DNA of 64,000 nucleotides, taken from CADCVW01 sp964251385. Its GTDB lineage: Bacteria > Pseudomonadota > Alphaproteobacteria > Sphingomonadales > Sphingomonadaceae. Within the stretch, counting starts at the first letter, position 1. Every line of letters starts with the position of its first letter. The DNA lies in the NCBI GenBank assembly GCA_964251385.1, contig CAXUJK010000001.1, positions 1 to 64,000 on the forward strand, written 5' to 3'. The translations under genes and the position numbers were made by a program. Positions 8,534 through 17,046 of this stretch are shown piece after piece. The notes below the pieces were generated by a model. The model was not told where the DNA came from, searched no databases, and was given only the letters and a program-made list of their open reading frames with translations.

Positions 8534-10591
8534 ATGCGCCCCGCCATACTCAACCCGCTGTTCACCGAAGTGGAGGCGCTGCGCGGCATCGGCGCGGCGT
8601 TGTCCAAGCCGCTCGCCAAGCTCGGGCTGGCGCGCGTCGTCGACATCCTGTTCCATCTGCCCGTCAACTGGATCGACCGCACGCCGCTGGACACGCTCGA
8701 CGCGGCGCAGGCGGGGCAGGTAGTCAGCGTCACCGTGACCCCCGTCGATTACCGCTTCGGCGCGCCCGGGAAGCCGTTCCGGATCATGGCGGCGGACGCG
8801 GCGGGCAACTACCTGACGCTGACATTCTTTCGCAATCCCGGCTTCGCCAAAAAACAGCTTCCGCTCGGCGAGCCAAAACTCGTGTCCGGCAAGATCGAGA
8901 TGTACGGGCAGGAGCTTCAGATGGTCCACCCCGACCACATCGTCCCAGCGGGGGGAGGGGAGACGCTGCCGACGCGCGAACCCGTCTACGCGCTCTCGGA
9001 GGGCCTGACGAACAACCGCATGAACCAGCTCGCCGCCGAAGCGCTTGCCCGCGCTCCGGACCTGGCCGAATGGATCGAGCCGTCCGTGCTCGGATCGAAA
9101 GGCTGGTCGACATGGCATGCCGCGATCGCCGGCGGTCACGGCGACCCGCAAGGCCGCGCCGCGCGCGATCGGCTGGCTTATGACGAGATGTTCGCGAACC
9201 AGCTCGCGCTCATGCTCGTGCGCGCATCGTCCAAGCGCCGTCGGGGCGTGCCGCTCGCGGGCGACGGTCGTCTCACCGCCAAACTCGACCTGCCGTACAG
9301 CCCGACGGGCGCGCAGCAGCGGTCGATCGGCGAAATCCTGGGCGACATGCAGCAGCCGCGGCCGATGCTCCGCCTGCTGCAGGGCGACGTCGGATCGGGC
9401 AAGACGCTGGTCGCACTCTGGGCGCTGCTGACCGCGATCGAGTCGGGCGCACAAGGCGCACTTCTCGCCCCGACCGAAATCCTGGCGCGGCAGCACTACG
9501 ACACGATCCGCCGCATGCTCGCCCGGCTGCCGGTCAACGTCGCCATCCTCACCGGCCGCGACAAAGGCCGCGCGCGGGAAGCGACGCTGATGGGGCTTGC
9601 CGACGGTTCGATCGACCTGCTCATCGGCACCCACGCGATCTTCCAGGAAGCCGTCGGCTACAAGCGCCTCGGCCTCGCCGTGGTCGACGAACAGCACAAG
9701 TTCGGCGTTGCGCAGCGCATGCTGCTGCAGGCCAAGGCGGACACTCCGCCGCACTTGCTCGTCATGACTGCGACCCCGATCCCGCGCACGCTCACTCTCA
9801 CGCAGTACGGCGAGATGGACGTCAGCCGCATCGACGAAATGCCGCCGGGCCGCCAGCCGATCGAGACGCGCGTCATGTCCGAAGAACGCATTGCCGAAGT
9901 CGTCGACGCACTCGGCCGCCACATCGATGCGGGCGGGCAGGCCTACTGGGTATGCCCGCTCGTCGAGGAGTCCGAAAATAACGACCGCGCCGCCGCCGAG
10001 ATGCGCGCGGCGGTGCTGAAAACCCGGTTCGGCGAAAAGGTCGGCCTCGTCCACGGGCGCATGAAGGGTCCGGAAAAGGACGAGGTGATGTCCGCCTTCG
10101 CCGCCGGCCAAGTCGCCGTGCTCGTCGCCACCACCGTGATCGAGGTCGGTGTCGACGTTCCCAACGCGACACTCATCATTGTCGAAGGCGCGGAACGGTT
10201 CGGCCTCGCCCAGCTCCATCAATTGCGCGGACGGGTGGGGCGGGGGAGCGGCAAATCGACCTGTCTCCTCCTCCGCGGCACCATGTTGAGCGAGACCGGC
10301 CGCAAGCGCCTGGCGCTGATGCGCGAGACCAACAACGGTTTTCGTATCGCGGAAGAGGACCTGCAGCTCCGCGGCGCGGGCGAGGTGCTCGGCCTGCGCC
10401 AATCCGGAGAAGCCCGCTTCCGCCTCGCCACGCCCGAGCAGATGGGCGAATTCCTGGAAACCGCCACGGACGATGCGAGACTGCTCGTCGAGGTCGACGG
10501 CGCGCTCGAAACGCCCCGCGGCCAAGCGGCGCGCACCGCCCTCTACTTGTTCGAACGCGATGCGGCGGTAGGATTGCTGCGTTCAGGCTGA
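8534..10591 (+). CDS. recG: ATP-dependent DNA helicase RecG
   Basis: RecG remodels stalled replication forks and Holliday junctions. The 685-residue product has the N-terminal wedge/OB domain (about residues 30-160, GIGAALSKPLAKLGLARVVD onward), then a superfamily 2 helicase core: GDVGSGKTL near residue 285, VVDEQHKFG near 384, MTATPIPRTL, and QLRGRVGRG. The ATG at 8534 gives MRPAILNPLF, which matches the normal start; the open frame upstream runs through the REP-like repeats and is not coding. It is divergent from sdhE-mfd, so repair genes lie on both sides of the repeat. Confidence 0.95.
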   Translation: MRPAILNPLFTEVEALRGIGAALSKPLAKLGLARVVDILFHLPVNWIDRTPLDTLDAAQAGQVVSVTVTPVDYRFGAPGKPFRIMAADAAGNYLTLTFFRNPGFAKKQLPLGEPKLVSGKIEMYGQELQMVHPDHIVPAGGGETLPTREPVYALSEGLTNNRMNQLAAEALARAPDLAEWIEPSVLGSKGWSTWHAAIAGGHGDPQGRAARDRLAYDEMFANQLALMLVRASSKRRRGVPLAGDGRLTAKLDLPYSPTGAQQRSIGEILGDMQQPRPMLRLLQGDVGSGKTLVALWALLTAIESGAQGALLAPTEILARQHYDTIRRMLARLPVNVAILTGRDKGRAREATLMGLADGSIDLLIGTHAIFQEAVGYKRLGLAVVDEQHKFGVAQRMLLQAKADTPPHLLVMTATPIPRTLTLTQYGEMDVSRIDEMPPGRQPIETRVMSEERIAEVVDALGRHIDAGGQAYWVCPLVEESENNDRAAAEMRAAVLKTRFGEKVGLVHGRMKGPEKDEVMSAFAAGQVAVLVATTVIEVGVDVPNATLIIVEGAERFGLAQLHQLRGRVGRGSGKSTCLLLRGTMLSETGRKRLALMRETNNGFRIAEEDLQLRGAGEVLGLRQSGEARFRLATPEQMGEFLETATDDARLLVEVDGALETPRGQAARTALYLFERDAAVGLLRSG

Positions 10592-10609
10592 ACCCGCTAA
10601 AGCCGCCAC

Positions 10610-11122
10610 ATGATCCGCATCTTCTTGATCCTGCTCGCTTTCCTAGCCGCCGCTCCCGCCCAGGCCGCTGTCGAGATCTCCTTCTACAGTCATGAAATGA
10701 CCCCCGTTGGCATCGCGGACGTCGAGTTTCCTCACGCCTTTGTAGTCATGCGCGGCACGCCCGATCGGGGTGGCAAGCCGATCGCCGGCAATTGGGGGTT
10801 TACCGCCGCCAAGATCAGCCCGCTGATTCTAATGGGTCCAGTCAAGGGCGAGATGAGTTCGGTCGACGCCGCCTACATCGCCGACAGCAAGCGCCACATG
10901 ACGCTCAAGCTAAGCGACGCCCGCCTTGCCGCGGTACAGGCGACGTACAAGCGTTGGGCGGCGGTGCGCGGCAAGTCGTATGACCTGGAAACGCGCAACT
11001 GCGTCCACTTTATCGCCGAACTCGCGAAGGCGGCGGGGCTCGACACGCCGAACGATCCGTCGCTGATGAAGCGCCCGGATGCCTACCTTAGCGCGATGGC
11101 CGCGAGAAACCGCAAGACCTAG
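10610..11122 (+). CDS. Secreted small protein, possible permuted papain-like (YiiX/LRAT-type) hydrolase
   Basis: A 170-residue protein with a clear signal peptide (MIRIFLILLAFLAAAPAQAA). The mature part has a conserved-looking His in FPHAFVVMRGTP and, about 90 residues later, a Cys in ETRNCVHFIAELAKAAGL. A histidine before the catalytic cysteine is the order seen in circularly permuted NlpC/P60 proteins such as YiiX and LRAT, so a periplasmic cysteine hydrolase is possible. This is inference from two short motifs; the protein may simply be uncharacterised. It follows recG by 18 bases and may be co-transcribed. Its TAG stop overlaps that of the convergent tyrS (shared CTAG). Confidence 0.6.
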   Translation: MIRIFLILLAFLAAAPAQAAVEISFYSHEMTPVGIADVEFPHAFVVMRGTPDRGGKPIAGNWGFTAAKISPLILMGPVKGEMSSVDAAYIADSKRHMTLKLSDARLAAVQATYKRWAAVRGKSYDLETRNCVHFIAELAKAAGLDTPNDPSLMKRPDAYLSAMAARNRKT

Positions 11123-12342
11123 GCGGTGAGCACGCCGTGCAGCTTCTTGCCGGACGACACCCGCACCGAATCCGTCACCGTCAGCACAGCCGCTTCGTCG
11201 GCCACGGCAACTCCATCCACCCGCGCGCCGCCGCCGCGGATCAACCGCTTGGCCTCGCCCTTCGATGCGCTGAAGCCCAACGCCACGAGCGCATCGACTA
11301 GGGCGATGCTCCCGCTCGGCACCTCATGGGTCGGCAAGTCGTCTCCGGATCCGCCGTCGCCAAAAGTCGCCCGCGCGCTCGCCGCCGCCGCTCCGGCCGC
11401 GTCCGCACCGTGGGCCAATGCGGTCGCCGCATCGGCAAGCGCATCCTTGGCCGCATTGATCTCCTCGCCCTGCAGTGCCTCCAGTCGCGCGATCTCGCCC
11501 ATCGGCACATCCGTGAACAGCCGCAGGAACTTGCTCACGTCGCCATCGTGCGTGTTGCGCCAGAACTGCCGGTAATCGTACGGCGACAACGCATCCGCGT
11601 TGAGCCACACCGCACCCGCCGCCGTCTTGCCCATCTTCGCCCCGTCTGCGGTCGTGATTAGCGGCGTCGTCAGCCCGTACAGTTGCGTTCCGTCGGTGCG
11701 CCGCGTCAGCTCGATGCCGTTGACGATGTTCCCCCACTGGTCGGACCCACCCATCTGCAACCGCACGCCCGCACGCCGCGACAGCTCCAGAAAGTCGTAC
11801 GCCTGCAGGATCATGTAGTTGAATTCGAGGAAGGTGAGGGGCTGCTCGCGCTCCAGCCGCAGCCTGACGCTATCGAACGTCAGCATGCGATTGATCGTGA
11901 AGTGCCGCCCGACGTCGCGCAGGAACGGCACGTACTCGAGCTTGTCGAGCCAGTCCGCATTGTCGACCAGCACCGCGTCCGTCGGCCCGTCCCCGAAGGT
12001 CAGGAACCGTTCGAACACGCGCCGGATCGACGCGATGTTGCCCGCGATCCCCGCGTCGTCGAGCATCGTACGCGACTCGTCCTTGCCCGAAGGATCGCCG
12101 ACCTTGGTCGTGCCCCCGCCCATCACCACCACCGGCTTGTGCCCCGCCTGCTGCAACCGCCGCAGAAGCATGATCGGCACGAGATTGCCGACATGCAGCG
12201 AAGGCGCGGTCGCATCGAAGCCGATATATCCGGGCACGATCTGCGAGGCGGCGAGCGCGTCTAGTCCGGCGGCGTCGGTCGCCTGATGGATGTAGCCGCG
12301 CCCGCCGAGGATGCGAAGGAGTTCGGATTTGTACTGGACCAT
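11119..12342 (-). CDS. tyrS: Tyrosine--tRNA ligase
   Basis: Charges tRNA-Tyr in the cytosol. The 407-residue protein has the class I synthetase signatures: LHVGN (HIGH-type) in the Rossmann fold, a tyrosine-binding segment with GGSDQWGNIVNGIEL, and KMGKT (KMSKS-type). The C-terminus ends in an S4 RNA-binding domain (about residues 340-407, ASKGEAKRLIRGGGARVDG). I chose the ATG at 12342 (MVQYKSELLRILGGRGYIHQ), because the 13 residues upstream are not conserved in character. The gene is convergent with, and overlaps by four bases, the upstream secreted-protein gene. Confidence 0.96.
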   Translation of the reverse strand: MVQYKSELLRILGGRGYIHQATDAAGLDALAASQIVPGYIGFDATAPSLHVGNLVPIMLLRRLQQAGHKPVVVMGGGTTKVGDPSGKDESRTMLDDAGIAGNIASIRRVFERFLTFGDGPTDAVLVDNADWLDKLEYVPFLRDVGRHFTINRMLTFDSVRLRLEREQPLTFLEFNYMILQAYDFLELSRRAGVRLQMGGSDQWGNIVNGIELTRRTDGTQLYGLTTPLITTADGAKMGKTAAGAVWLNADALSPYDYRQFWRNTHDGDVSKFLRLFTDVPMGEIARLEALQGEEINAAKDALADAATALAHGADAAGAAAASARATFGDGGSGDDLPTHEVPSGSIALVDALVALGFSASKGEAKRLIRGGGARVDGVAVADEAAVLTVTDSVRVSSGKKLHGVLTA

Positions 12343-12408
12343 GGAATTGAGGCGCTTAGCAAAGGCGAGTTTCCGCACCAACCCTGCTCAGTTTGCACGG
12401 AGCCGTAT

Positions 12409-12969
12409 ATGCCGAGTCGCTTCGAGTTAGTCGCTCATCCGGAGCATGGTTCCCGGCACATCCGATCCGTCGAGGTTCGATGGTCGGAGCACGATGGCTT
12501 CTGGATGCTGAACTACGCAGTCAAGCCTGCCTGTTCCCTCCTCCTTCAGGACAAAGGCTTCGAGCGTCGCGACGGCCTGTGGCGGAGCACCTGCTTCGAG
12601 CTTTTCTTTAAAGGAGGCGGCGGCTCAGCCTACAACGAATTCAACTTCGCCCCCCCGGGTGCCTGGAACGCGTATAGCTTCACCGATTGGCGCAAGGGCA
12701 TGCTGAACATAGAAGTCCGTGAGTACCCACACCTCGTCGACATGCGTCTTGACGATCGCAAGCCGGATTATCCGGAGCGGTACGAGCTGGATGTGGTACT
12801 TCCGGCGGACTTGGTGCCGCGCAACTTCATGAGGATGAGCTTGGCAGCCGTGCTTGAGGAGAAGGACGGAACGAAATCATACTGGGCGCTTGCCCATCCA
12901 CCCGGGAAGCCAAACTTCCATCATCCAGCTTGCTTCGTCGCTGAACTCCCGCCACCGGGACCCGCATGA
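12409..12969 (+). CDS. DOMON-like domain protein
   Basis: A 186-residue protein starting MPSRFELVAHPEHGSRHIRSVEV. The pattern of short beta strands (LLQDKGFERRDGLWRSTCFELFFKGGGGSAYNEFNFAPPGAWNAYSF) fits the carbohydrate-binding-module-9/DOMON-like family, a beta-sandwich that binds sugar or haem-type ligands. No signal peptide is evident. The stop overlaps the start of the next gene as ATGA, so it is probably translated together with the NamZ-like enzyme. DOMON-like genes beside DUF1343 genes are, as far as I recall, a recurrent sphingomonad arrangement. GC looks slightly lower than in the neighbours. Confidence 0.72.
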   Translation: MPSRFELVAHPEHGSRHIRSVEVRWSEHDGFWMLNYAVKPACSLLLQDKGFERRDGLWRSTCFELFFKGGGGSAYNEFNFAPPGAWNAYSFTDWRKGMLNIEVREYPHLVDMRLDDRKPDYPERYELDVVLPADLVPRNFMRMSLAAVLEEKDGTKSYWALAHPPGKPNFHHPACFVAELPPPGPA

Positions 12970-14162
12970 AATTCGGTATCGACCGCCTCCTCGCCGACAC
13001 CGCTTTGCGCGCGCCGCTTGAAGGCAAGCGCGTCGGGCTCCTCGCGCATCCGGCGTCCGTCACCGCCGACCTCACCCACTCGCTCGACGCGCTCATCGCC
13101 ACCGGCGTCAACGTCACCGCTGCCTTCGGCCCGCAGCACGGGATGCGGGGGGACAAGCAGGACAACATGGTCGAGACGGAGGATTTTACCGATCCGGTCC
13201 ACGGCATCCCTGTGTTCAGCCTCTACGGCGAGGTCCGCCGCCCGTCCGGGCAGAGCATGGGGACGTTCGACACGATCCTCGTCGACATGCAGGACCTGGG
13301 CTGCCGCATCTACACCTTCATCACGACGCTGCGCTACGTGCTCGAGGCGGCGGCGGAGCACGGCAAGTCGGTCTGGGTCCTCGACCGCCCCAATCCCGCC
13401 GGCCGCCCCGTCGAGGGCCTGACCTTGCGCGAAGGGTGGGAAAGCTTCGTCGGCGCGGGCGCGATGCCGATGCGCCACGGCCTGACGCTGGGCGAACTCG
13501 GCCACTGGTTCATCGCCACGCTCAAGCTCGACGTGGACTACCGCGTGATCGAAATGGAAGGCTACCAGCCCGACGCCGCGCCCGGCTTCGGCTGGCCGTC
13601 CGACCGTATCTGGATCAACCCGTCGCCCAACGCCGCCAACCTCCCGATGGCGCGCGCCTACGCGGGTACGGTCATGCTCGAAGGCACGACCTTGTCCGAA
13701 GGCCGCGGCACGACGCGCCCGCTCGAACTGTTCGGCGCCCCCGACATCGACGCGCGCGCGGTGATGGCGGAGATGCACAGGCTCGCCCCGCGCTGGCTCG
13801 AAGGCTGCGCGTTACGCGAAACCTGGTTCGAACCGACCTTCCACAAGCACGCGGGCAAGCTCTGCCACGGCGTCCACATCCACCCCGAAGGCGGCTTCTA
13901 CGACCATGCCGCCTTCAAGCCGTGGCGTCTCCAATCCCTCGCGTTCAAGGCGATTCGCCGCCTCCACCCCGGCTACGACCTATGGCGCGACTTCCCCTAC
14001 GAATACGAACTCGGCAAGCTTGCGATCGACGTCATCAACGGCGGCCCCGGCTTGCGCGAATGGGTCGACGATGCGGCGAGCGAGCCGGGCGATCTCGATG
14101 CGCTGACCGTCCCGGACGAGCGGGCCTGGGCCGACGGACGCGAGCGCTTTCTCCTGTACTAA
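12966..14162 (+). CDS. DUF1343 / exo-beta-N-acetylmuramidase NamZ-like protein
   Basis: A 398-residue protein of the DUF1343 family, whose characterised member NamZ of Bacillus releases terminal MurNAc from peptidoglycan fragments. Conserved family segments are visible: KRVGLLAHPASV, AAFGPQHGMRGDKQDNM, PVFSLYGEVRRPS, VDMQDLGCRIYTFITTL, VLDRPNPAGR, and EGTTLSEGRGTTRPLELFGAP. No signal peptide is seen at the chosen ATG (MKFGIDRLL), suggesting a cytosolic role in muropeptide recycling, which is inference. It overlaps the DOMON gene by four bases and ends four bases before the convergent CoxE-like gene. Confidence 0.85.
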   Translation: MKFGIDRLLADTALRAPLEGKRVGLLAHPASVTADLTHSLDALIATGVNVTAAFGPQHGMRGDKQDNMVETEDFTDPVHGIPVFSLYGEVRRPSGQSMGTFDTILVDMQDLGCRIYTFITTLRYVLEAAAEHGKSVWVLDRPNPAGRPVEGLTLREGWESFVGAGAMPMRHGLTLGELGHWFIATLKLDVDYRVIEMEGYQPDAAPGFGWPSDRIWINPSPNAANLPMARAYAGTVMLEGTTLSEGRGTTRPLELFGAPDIDARAVMAEMHRLAPRWLEGCALRETWFEPTFHKHAGKLCHGVHIHPEGGFYDHAAFKPWRLQSLAFKAIRRLHPGYDLWRDFPYEYELGKLAIDVINGGPGLREWVDDAASEPGDLDALTVPDERAWADGRERFLLY

Positions 14163-14165
14163 AGC

Positions 14166-15311
14166 TCAGGCCTTGCGCACTAGTCCGCGCATCGCCTCGT
14201 CCAGCCCGTCGAGCGTCAGCGGGTACATGCGATCCTTCATCAAACCCTTGAGCATCTGCGTGGATTGCGAATAGCCCCAGTGCGCCTCTGGCGTCGGGTT
14301 GAGCCACGCCGCGGACGCGTACGTCTCCGCCAGCCGCGCGATCCACGTCGCCCCGCTTTCCGGGTTCATGTGCTCGATCGACCCGCCCGCGTGGCTGATC
14401 TCGTACGGGCTCATCGCGGCGTCCCCAACGATGACGAGCTTGTAGTCGCCGCCATATTTGTGGAGCAGGTCGGCCGTCGGAATACGCTCGGCATGGCGGC
14501 GCACGTTGTCCTTCCAAACGCCTTCGTAGATGCAGTTGTGGAAGTAGAAGAATTCGAGGTTCTTGAACTCGGATGTCGCGGCGGAGAAGAGTTCCTCGCA
14601 TAGCTTGACGTGCCCCTCCATCGACCCGCCGACGTCGAGGAAGAGCAGCAGCTTGACCGCGTTGTGCCGTTCGGGCCGCATGCGGATGTCGAGCCAGCCC
14701 TGGCGCGCGGTGCCGTCGACCGTCGCGTCGATGTCGAGTTCGTCCGCCGCGCCTTCGCGCGCGAACCGCCGCAGCCTGCGCAGCGCAACCTTGATGTTGC
14801 GCGTGCCAAGCTCGCGGGTGGAATCGATATTGCGGAACTCGCGCTTGTCCCAAACCTTGATTGCCTTGCCCTGTCCGCCTTCGCCGCCGATCCGCACGCC
14901 TTTGGGATTGTAGCCGCCGTGCCCGAACGGCGACGTGCCGCCCGTTCCGATCCATTTCGACCCGCCTTCGTGCCGCTCCTTCTGCTCTTCAAGCCGCTTC
15001 TTGAGCGTCTCCATGATCTCGTTCCACGACCCCAGCGCCTGCACCTCCGCCATCTGCTCGGGCGTCAGAAATCGTTCGGCGACCTTGCGTAGCCACTCTT
15101 CCGGAATGTCGGGGTTCGCGGGCTGCAGAACGCCCCGGAAAACCTCGCCGAACACCGCGTCGAACCGATCGATCGCTCCTTCGTCGTGCACGAAGGTGGC
15201 GCGGGCCAAATAGTAGAATTCTTCGGGGTCCTGCGCGATCACGTCCCGGTCGAGTGCTTCGAGAAGCAGCAGGTGTTCGGTCAGCGACACAGGAATCCCG
15301 GCGCGGCGCAA
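14166..15311 (-). CDS. CoxE-like VWA-domain protein
   Basis: A 381-residue protein of the CoxE/VWA-containing family, partner of MoxR ATPases. The C-terminal half holds a von Willebrand A fold with the metal-site motif FLDVGGSMEGH in place of the standard DxSxS. The N-terminal half is the helical CoxE region (GIPVSLTEHLLLLEALDRDVI onward). The start is uncertain: the conserved reading extends back through LFFSFVDALRRAGIP, but the only initiators between the upstream TAG and this region are CTG at 15335 and TTG at 15311; I report TTG. It follows the MoxR-like gene directly, consistent with a MoxR-VWA chaperone pair that activates a metalloenzyme or complex. Confidence 0.85.
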   Translation of the reverse strand: MRRAGIPVSLTEHLLLLEALDRDVIAQDPEEFYYLARATFVHDEGAIDRFDAVFGEVFRGVLQPANPDIPEEWLRKVAERFLTPEQMAEVQALGSWNEIMETLKKRLEEQKERHEGGSKWIGTGGTSPFGHGGYNPKGVRIGGEGGQGKAIKVWDKREFRNIDSTRELGTRNIKVALRRLRRFAREGAADELDIDATVDGTARQGWLDIRMRPERHNAVKLLLFLDVGGSMEGHVKLCEELFSAATSEFKNLEFFYFHNCIYEGVWKDNVRRHAERIPTADLLHKYGGDYKLVIVGDAAMSPYEISHAGGSIEHMNPESGATWIARLAETYASAAWLNPTPEAHWGYSQSTQMLKGLMKDRMYPLTLDGLDEAMRGLVRKA

Positions 15312-15338
15312 CGCATCGACGAAGGAAAAGAACAGGGC

Positions 15339-16181
15339 CTAGCCCCGCCGCCGGCTCATGAACGCGAGCCGTTCGAACAGCATGACGTCCTGCTCGTTCT
15401 TGAGCAGCGCGCCATGCAGTGGCGGGATCGCCTTGGTCGGGTCGCGCGACTGCAGCACGTCGAGCGGCATGTCCTCGTGGAGAAGCAGCTTGAGCCAGTC
15501 GAGGAGCTCGGACGTCGACGGCTTCTTCTTGAGGCCGGGCACCTCGCGGACTTCGTAGAACAGGTCCATCGCCTTGGTGACGAGGATCTTCTGGATGCCC
15601 GGAAAGTGGACATCGACGATCGCCGCCATCGTGTCGCGGTCCGGAAACTTGATGTAGTGGAAGAAGCAACGGCGCAGGAACGCGTCGGGCAGTTCCTTTT
15701 CGTTGTTGGACGTGATGACGACGATCGGGCGCTCGGCCGCCGCGACGCGCTCGCCCGTCTCGTACACGTCGAAGCTCATGCGATCGAGCTCCTGCAGCAG
15801 GTCGTTGGGAAACTCGATGTCCGCCTTGTCGATCTCGTCGATCAGCAGGACGGGGAGGGCGGGGGACGTGAACGCCTCCCACAACTTGCCGCGCCGGATG
15901 TAGTTGGAGATGTCATGGACGCGTGCGTCGCCCAACTGACCATCGCGCAGGCGGGCCACAGCGTCGTACTCGTACAGGCCCTGATGCGCCTTGGTCGTCG
16001 ACTTGACGTGCCACTCGATCAGCGGCGCGTTGGCCGCCCGTGCGATCTCGTGCGCGAGCACGGTCTTGCCCGTGCCCGGCTCGCCCTTGACGAGCAGCGG
16101 GCGACGCAGCGTCACCGCGGCATTGACCGCGACGCGCAGGTCGGCGGTGGCGATGTAGTCGGACGTGCCTTCGAAGCGCAT
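15339..16181 (-). CDS. MoxR-family AAA+ ATPase
   Basis: A 280-residue AAA+ ATPase. Walker A is GEPGTGKT (near residue 35), Walker B is VLLIDEIDKAD, and sensor 1 is in PIVVITSNNEKELPDAFLRRC. The helical ARLRDGQLGD insertion before Walker B fits the MoxR group, which acts as a chaperone for cofactor insertion or complex assembly with a VWA partner. That partner follows immediately at 14166-15311 and the arrangement implies one operon. I chose the ATG at 16181 (MRFEGTSDYIATADLR); an ATG at 16217 would only add a short Pro/Arg-rich tail. Confidence 0.92.
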   Translation of the reverse strand: MRFEGTSDYIATADLRVAVNAAVTLRRPLLVKGEPGTGKTVLAHEIARAANAPLIEWHVKSTTKAHQGLYEYDAVARLRDGQLGDARVHDISNYIRRGKLWEAFTSPALPVLLIDEIDKADIEFPNDLLQELDRMSFDVYETGERVAAAERPIVVITSNNEKELPDAFLRRCFFHYIKFPDRDTMAAIVDVHFPGIQKILVTKAMDLFYEVREVPGLKKKPSTSELLDWLKLLLHEDMPLDVLQSRDPTKAIPPLHGALLKNEQDVMLFERLAFMSRRRG

Positions 16182-16223
16182 GGCCCCGCGTGTAGGTCGC
16201 GGGCTGGGAGCGTGCAACCGTGC

Positions 16224-16901
16224 CTAACTATCCCGGCGCGCGCTCTGCCGCGCCTCGAGCAGGTCGAACAGCCCGCGATGCTGAACCAGCACCTGTTCCG
16301 CGCCGAAGTTCAACGCGCGAAGTGTCGCGGCGTCGACCGCGACATCGCGTAGGATCGTCCCGATCGTCTCGTGCGTCGGCAGGCGGCAGACATCGGGCTC
16401 GAGCCCCAGCCGCTGCGCGGCCCTGTCCAGCAACGGGCGGATCGCCTGCCAATCGACGATCAACGCGACCGTCGCGCCCAGCGCGCAGCCGCGACGTTCG
16501 GACCGCGCAAGCATCTCCAGCGCATGCCGCTGCCCCAGCACCGCGGCTTCGCTCTCGGCTGAACCCGGTGTGCTCGGCACGGGTCCGACCGCCACGGCGA
16601 GCCGGGTCACGTACGACCGTTCCGCGGCGAACGCCGGTGCCGTCGTGCCCAACCATCGTTGCGAGGCGATGCACAGCGTCGCTTCGTAAGCGTGATCGAT
16701 CAGGCCGGGGTGTCGCCCGTGCAGCAGGCACAGGAAATGCACCGCATCGGCCAGATTTCGCGTCGCCTCGGGACCCGTGACCAGCGCGTCGTCGGAAAGA
16801 TAAGAGTGGCACCCGACGCCGTCGGCCGCGATCAGCGCCAGAAGCGTATCGGCGACGGTCCCGACCTCCGGCTGCTCGGCATTGTTGGACGGCATCGTCA
16901 T
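16224..16901 (-). CDS. Uncharacterised protein (alphaproteobacterial family)
   Basis: A 225-residue soluble protein I do not recognise with confidence. It has no signal peptide or membrane helix. The first half is mostly helical (VADTLLALIAADG, ATRNLADAVHFLCLLHGRHPGLIDHA); the middle contains RSYVTRLAVAVGPVPSTPGSAESEAAVLGQRHALEMLARSERRG with a hydrophobic strand GATVALIVDW; the end is helical with FGAEQVLVQHRGLFDLLEARQSAR. It lies 42 bases upstream of the MoxR-CoxE pair on the same strand, so it may belong to that operon. Codon use and GC are like the neighbours, and the fold is protein-like throughout, so I treat it as a real gene. Confidence 0.75.
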   Translation of the reverse strand: MTMPSNNAEQPEVGTVADTLLALIAADGVGCHSYLSDDALVTGPEATRNLADAVHFLCLLHGRHPGLIDHAYEATLCIASQRWLGTTAPAFAAERSYVTRLAVAVGPVPSTPGSAESEAAVLGQRHALEMLARSERRGCALGATVALIVDWQAIRPLLDRAAQRLGLEPDVCRLPTHETIGTILRDVAVDAATLRALNFGAEQVLVQHRGLFDLLEARQSARRDS

Positions 16902-17046
16902 CCCCTCGGGCGCGCCGCGTGCGGGAACGCCTGTGAACGGCCGGTCTTAGCGGGTCGACGTAAAGAGGAGGTTTATGCGTTCCTGCCAGCGATTGACCGC
17001 CCAACTTGTCCGCTGTTAGATCGTTGCCAGCCGGCGGAGGTACGGG

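Noticed and set aside
16975..17019. A 14-codon open frame with an AGGAGG sequence just upstream of the JAMM gene, a possible leader peptide
   Set aside because: The spacing from AGGAGG to ATG is only three bases, the peptide shows no regulatory codon pattern, and so short a frame is expected by chance.
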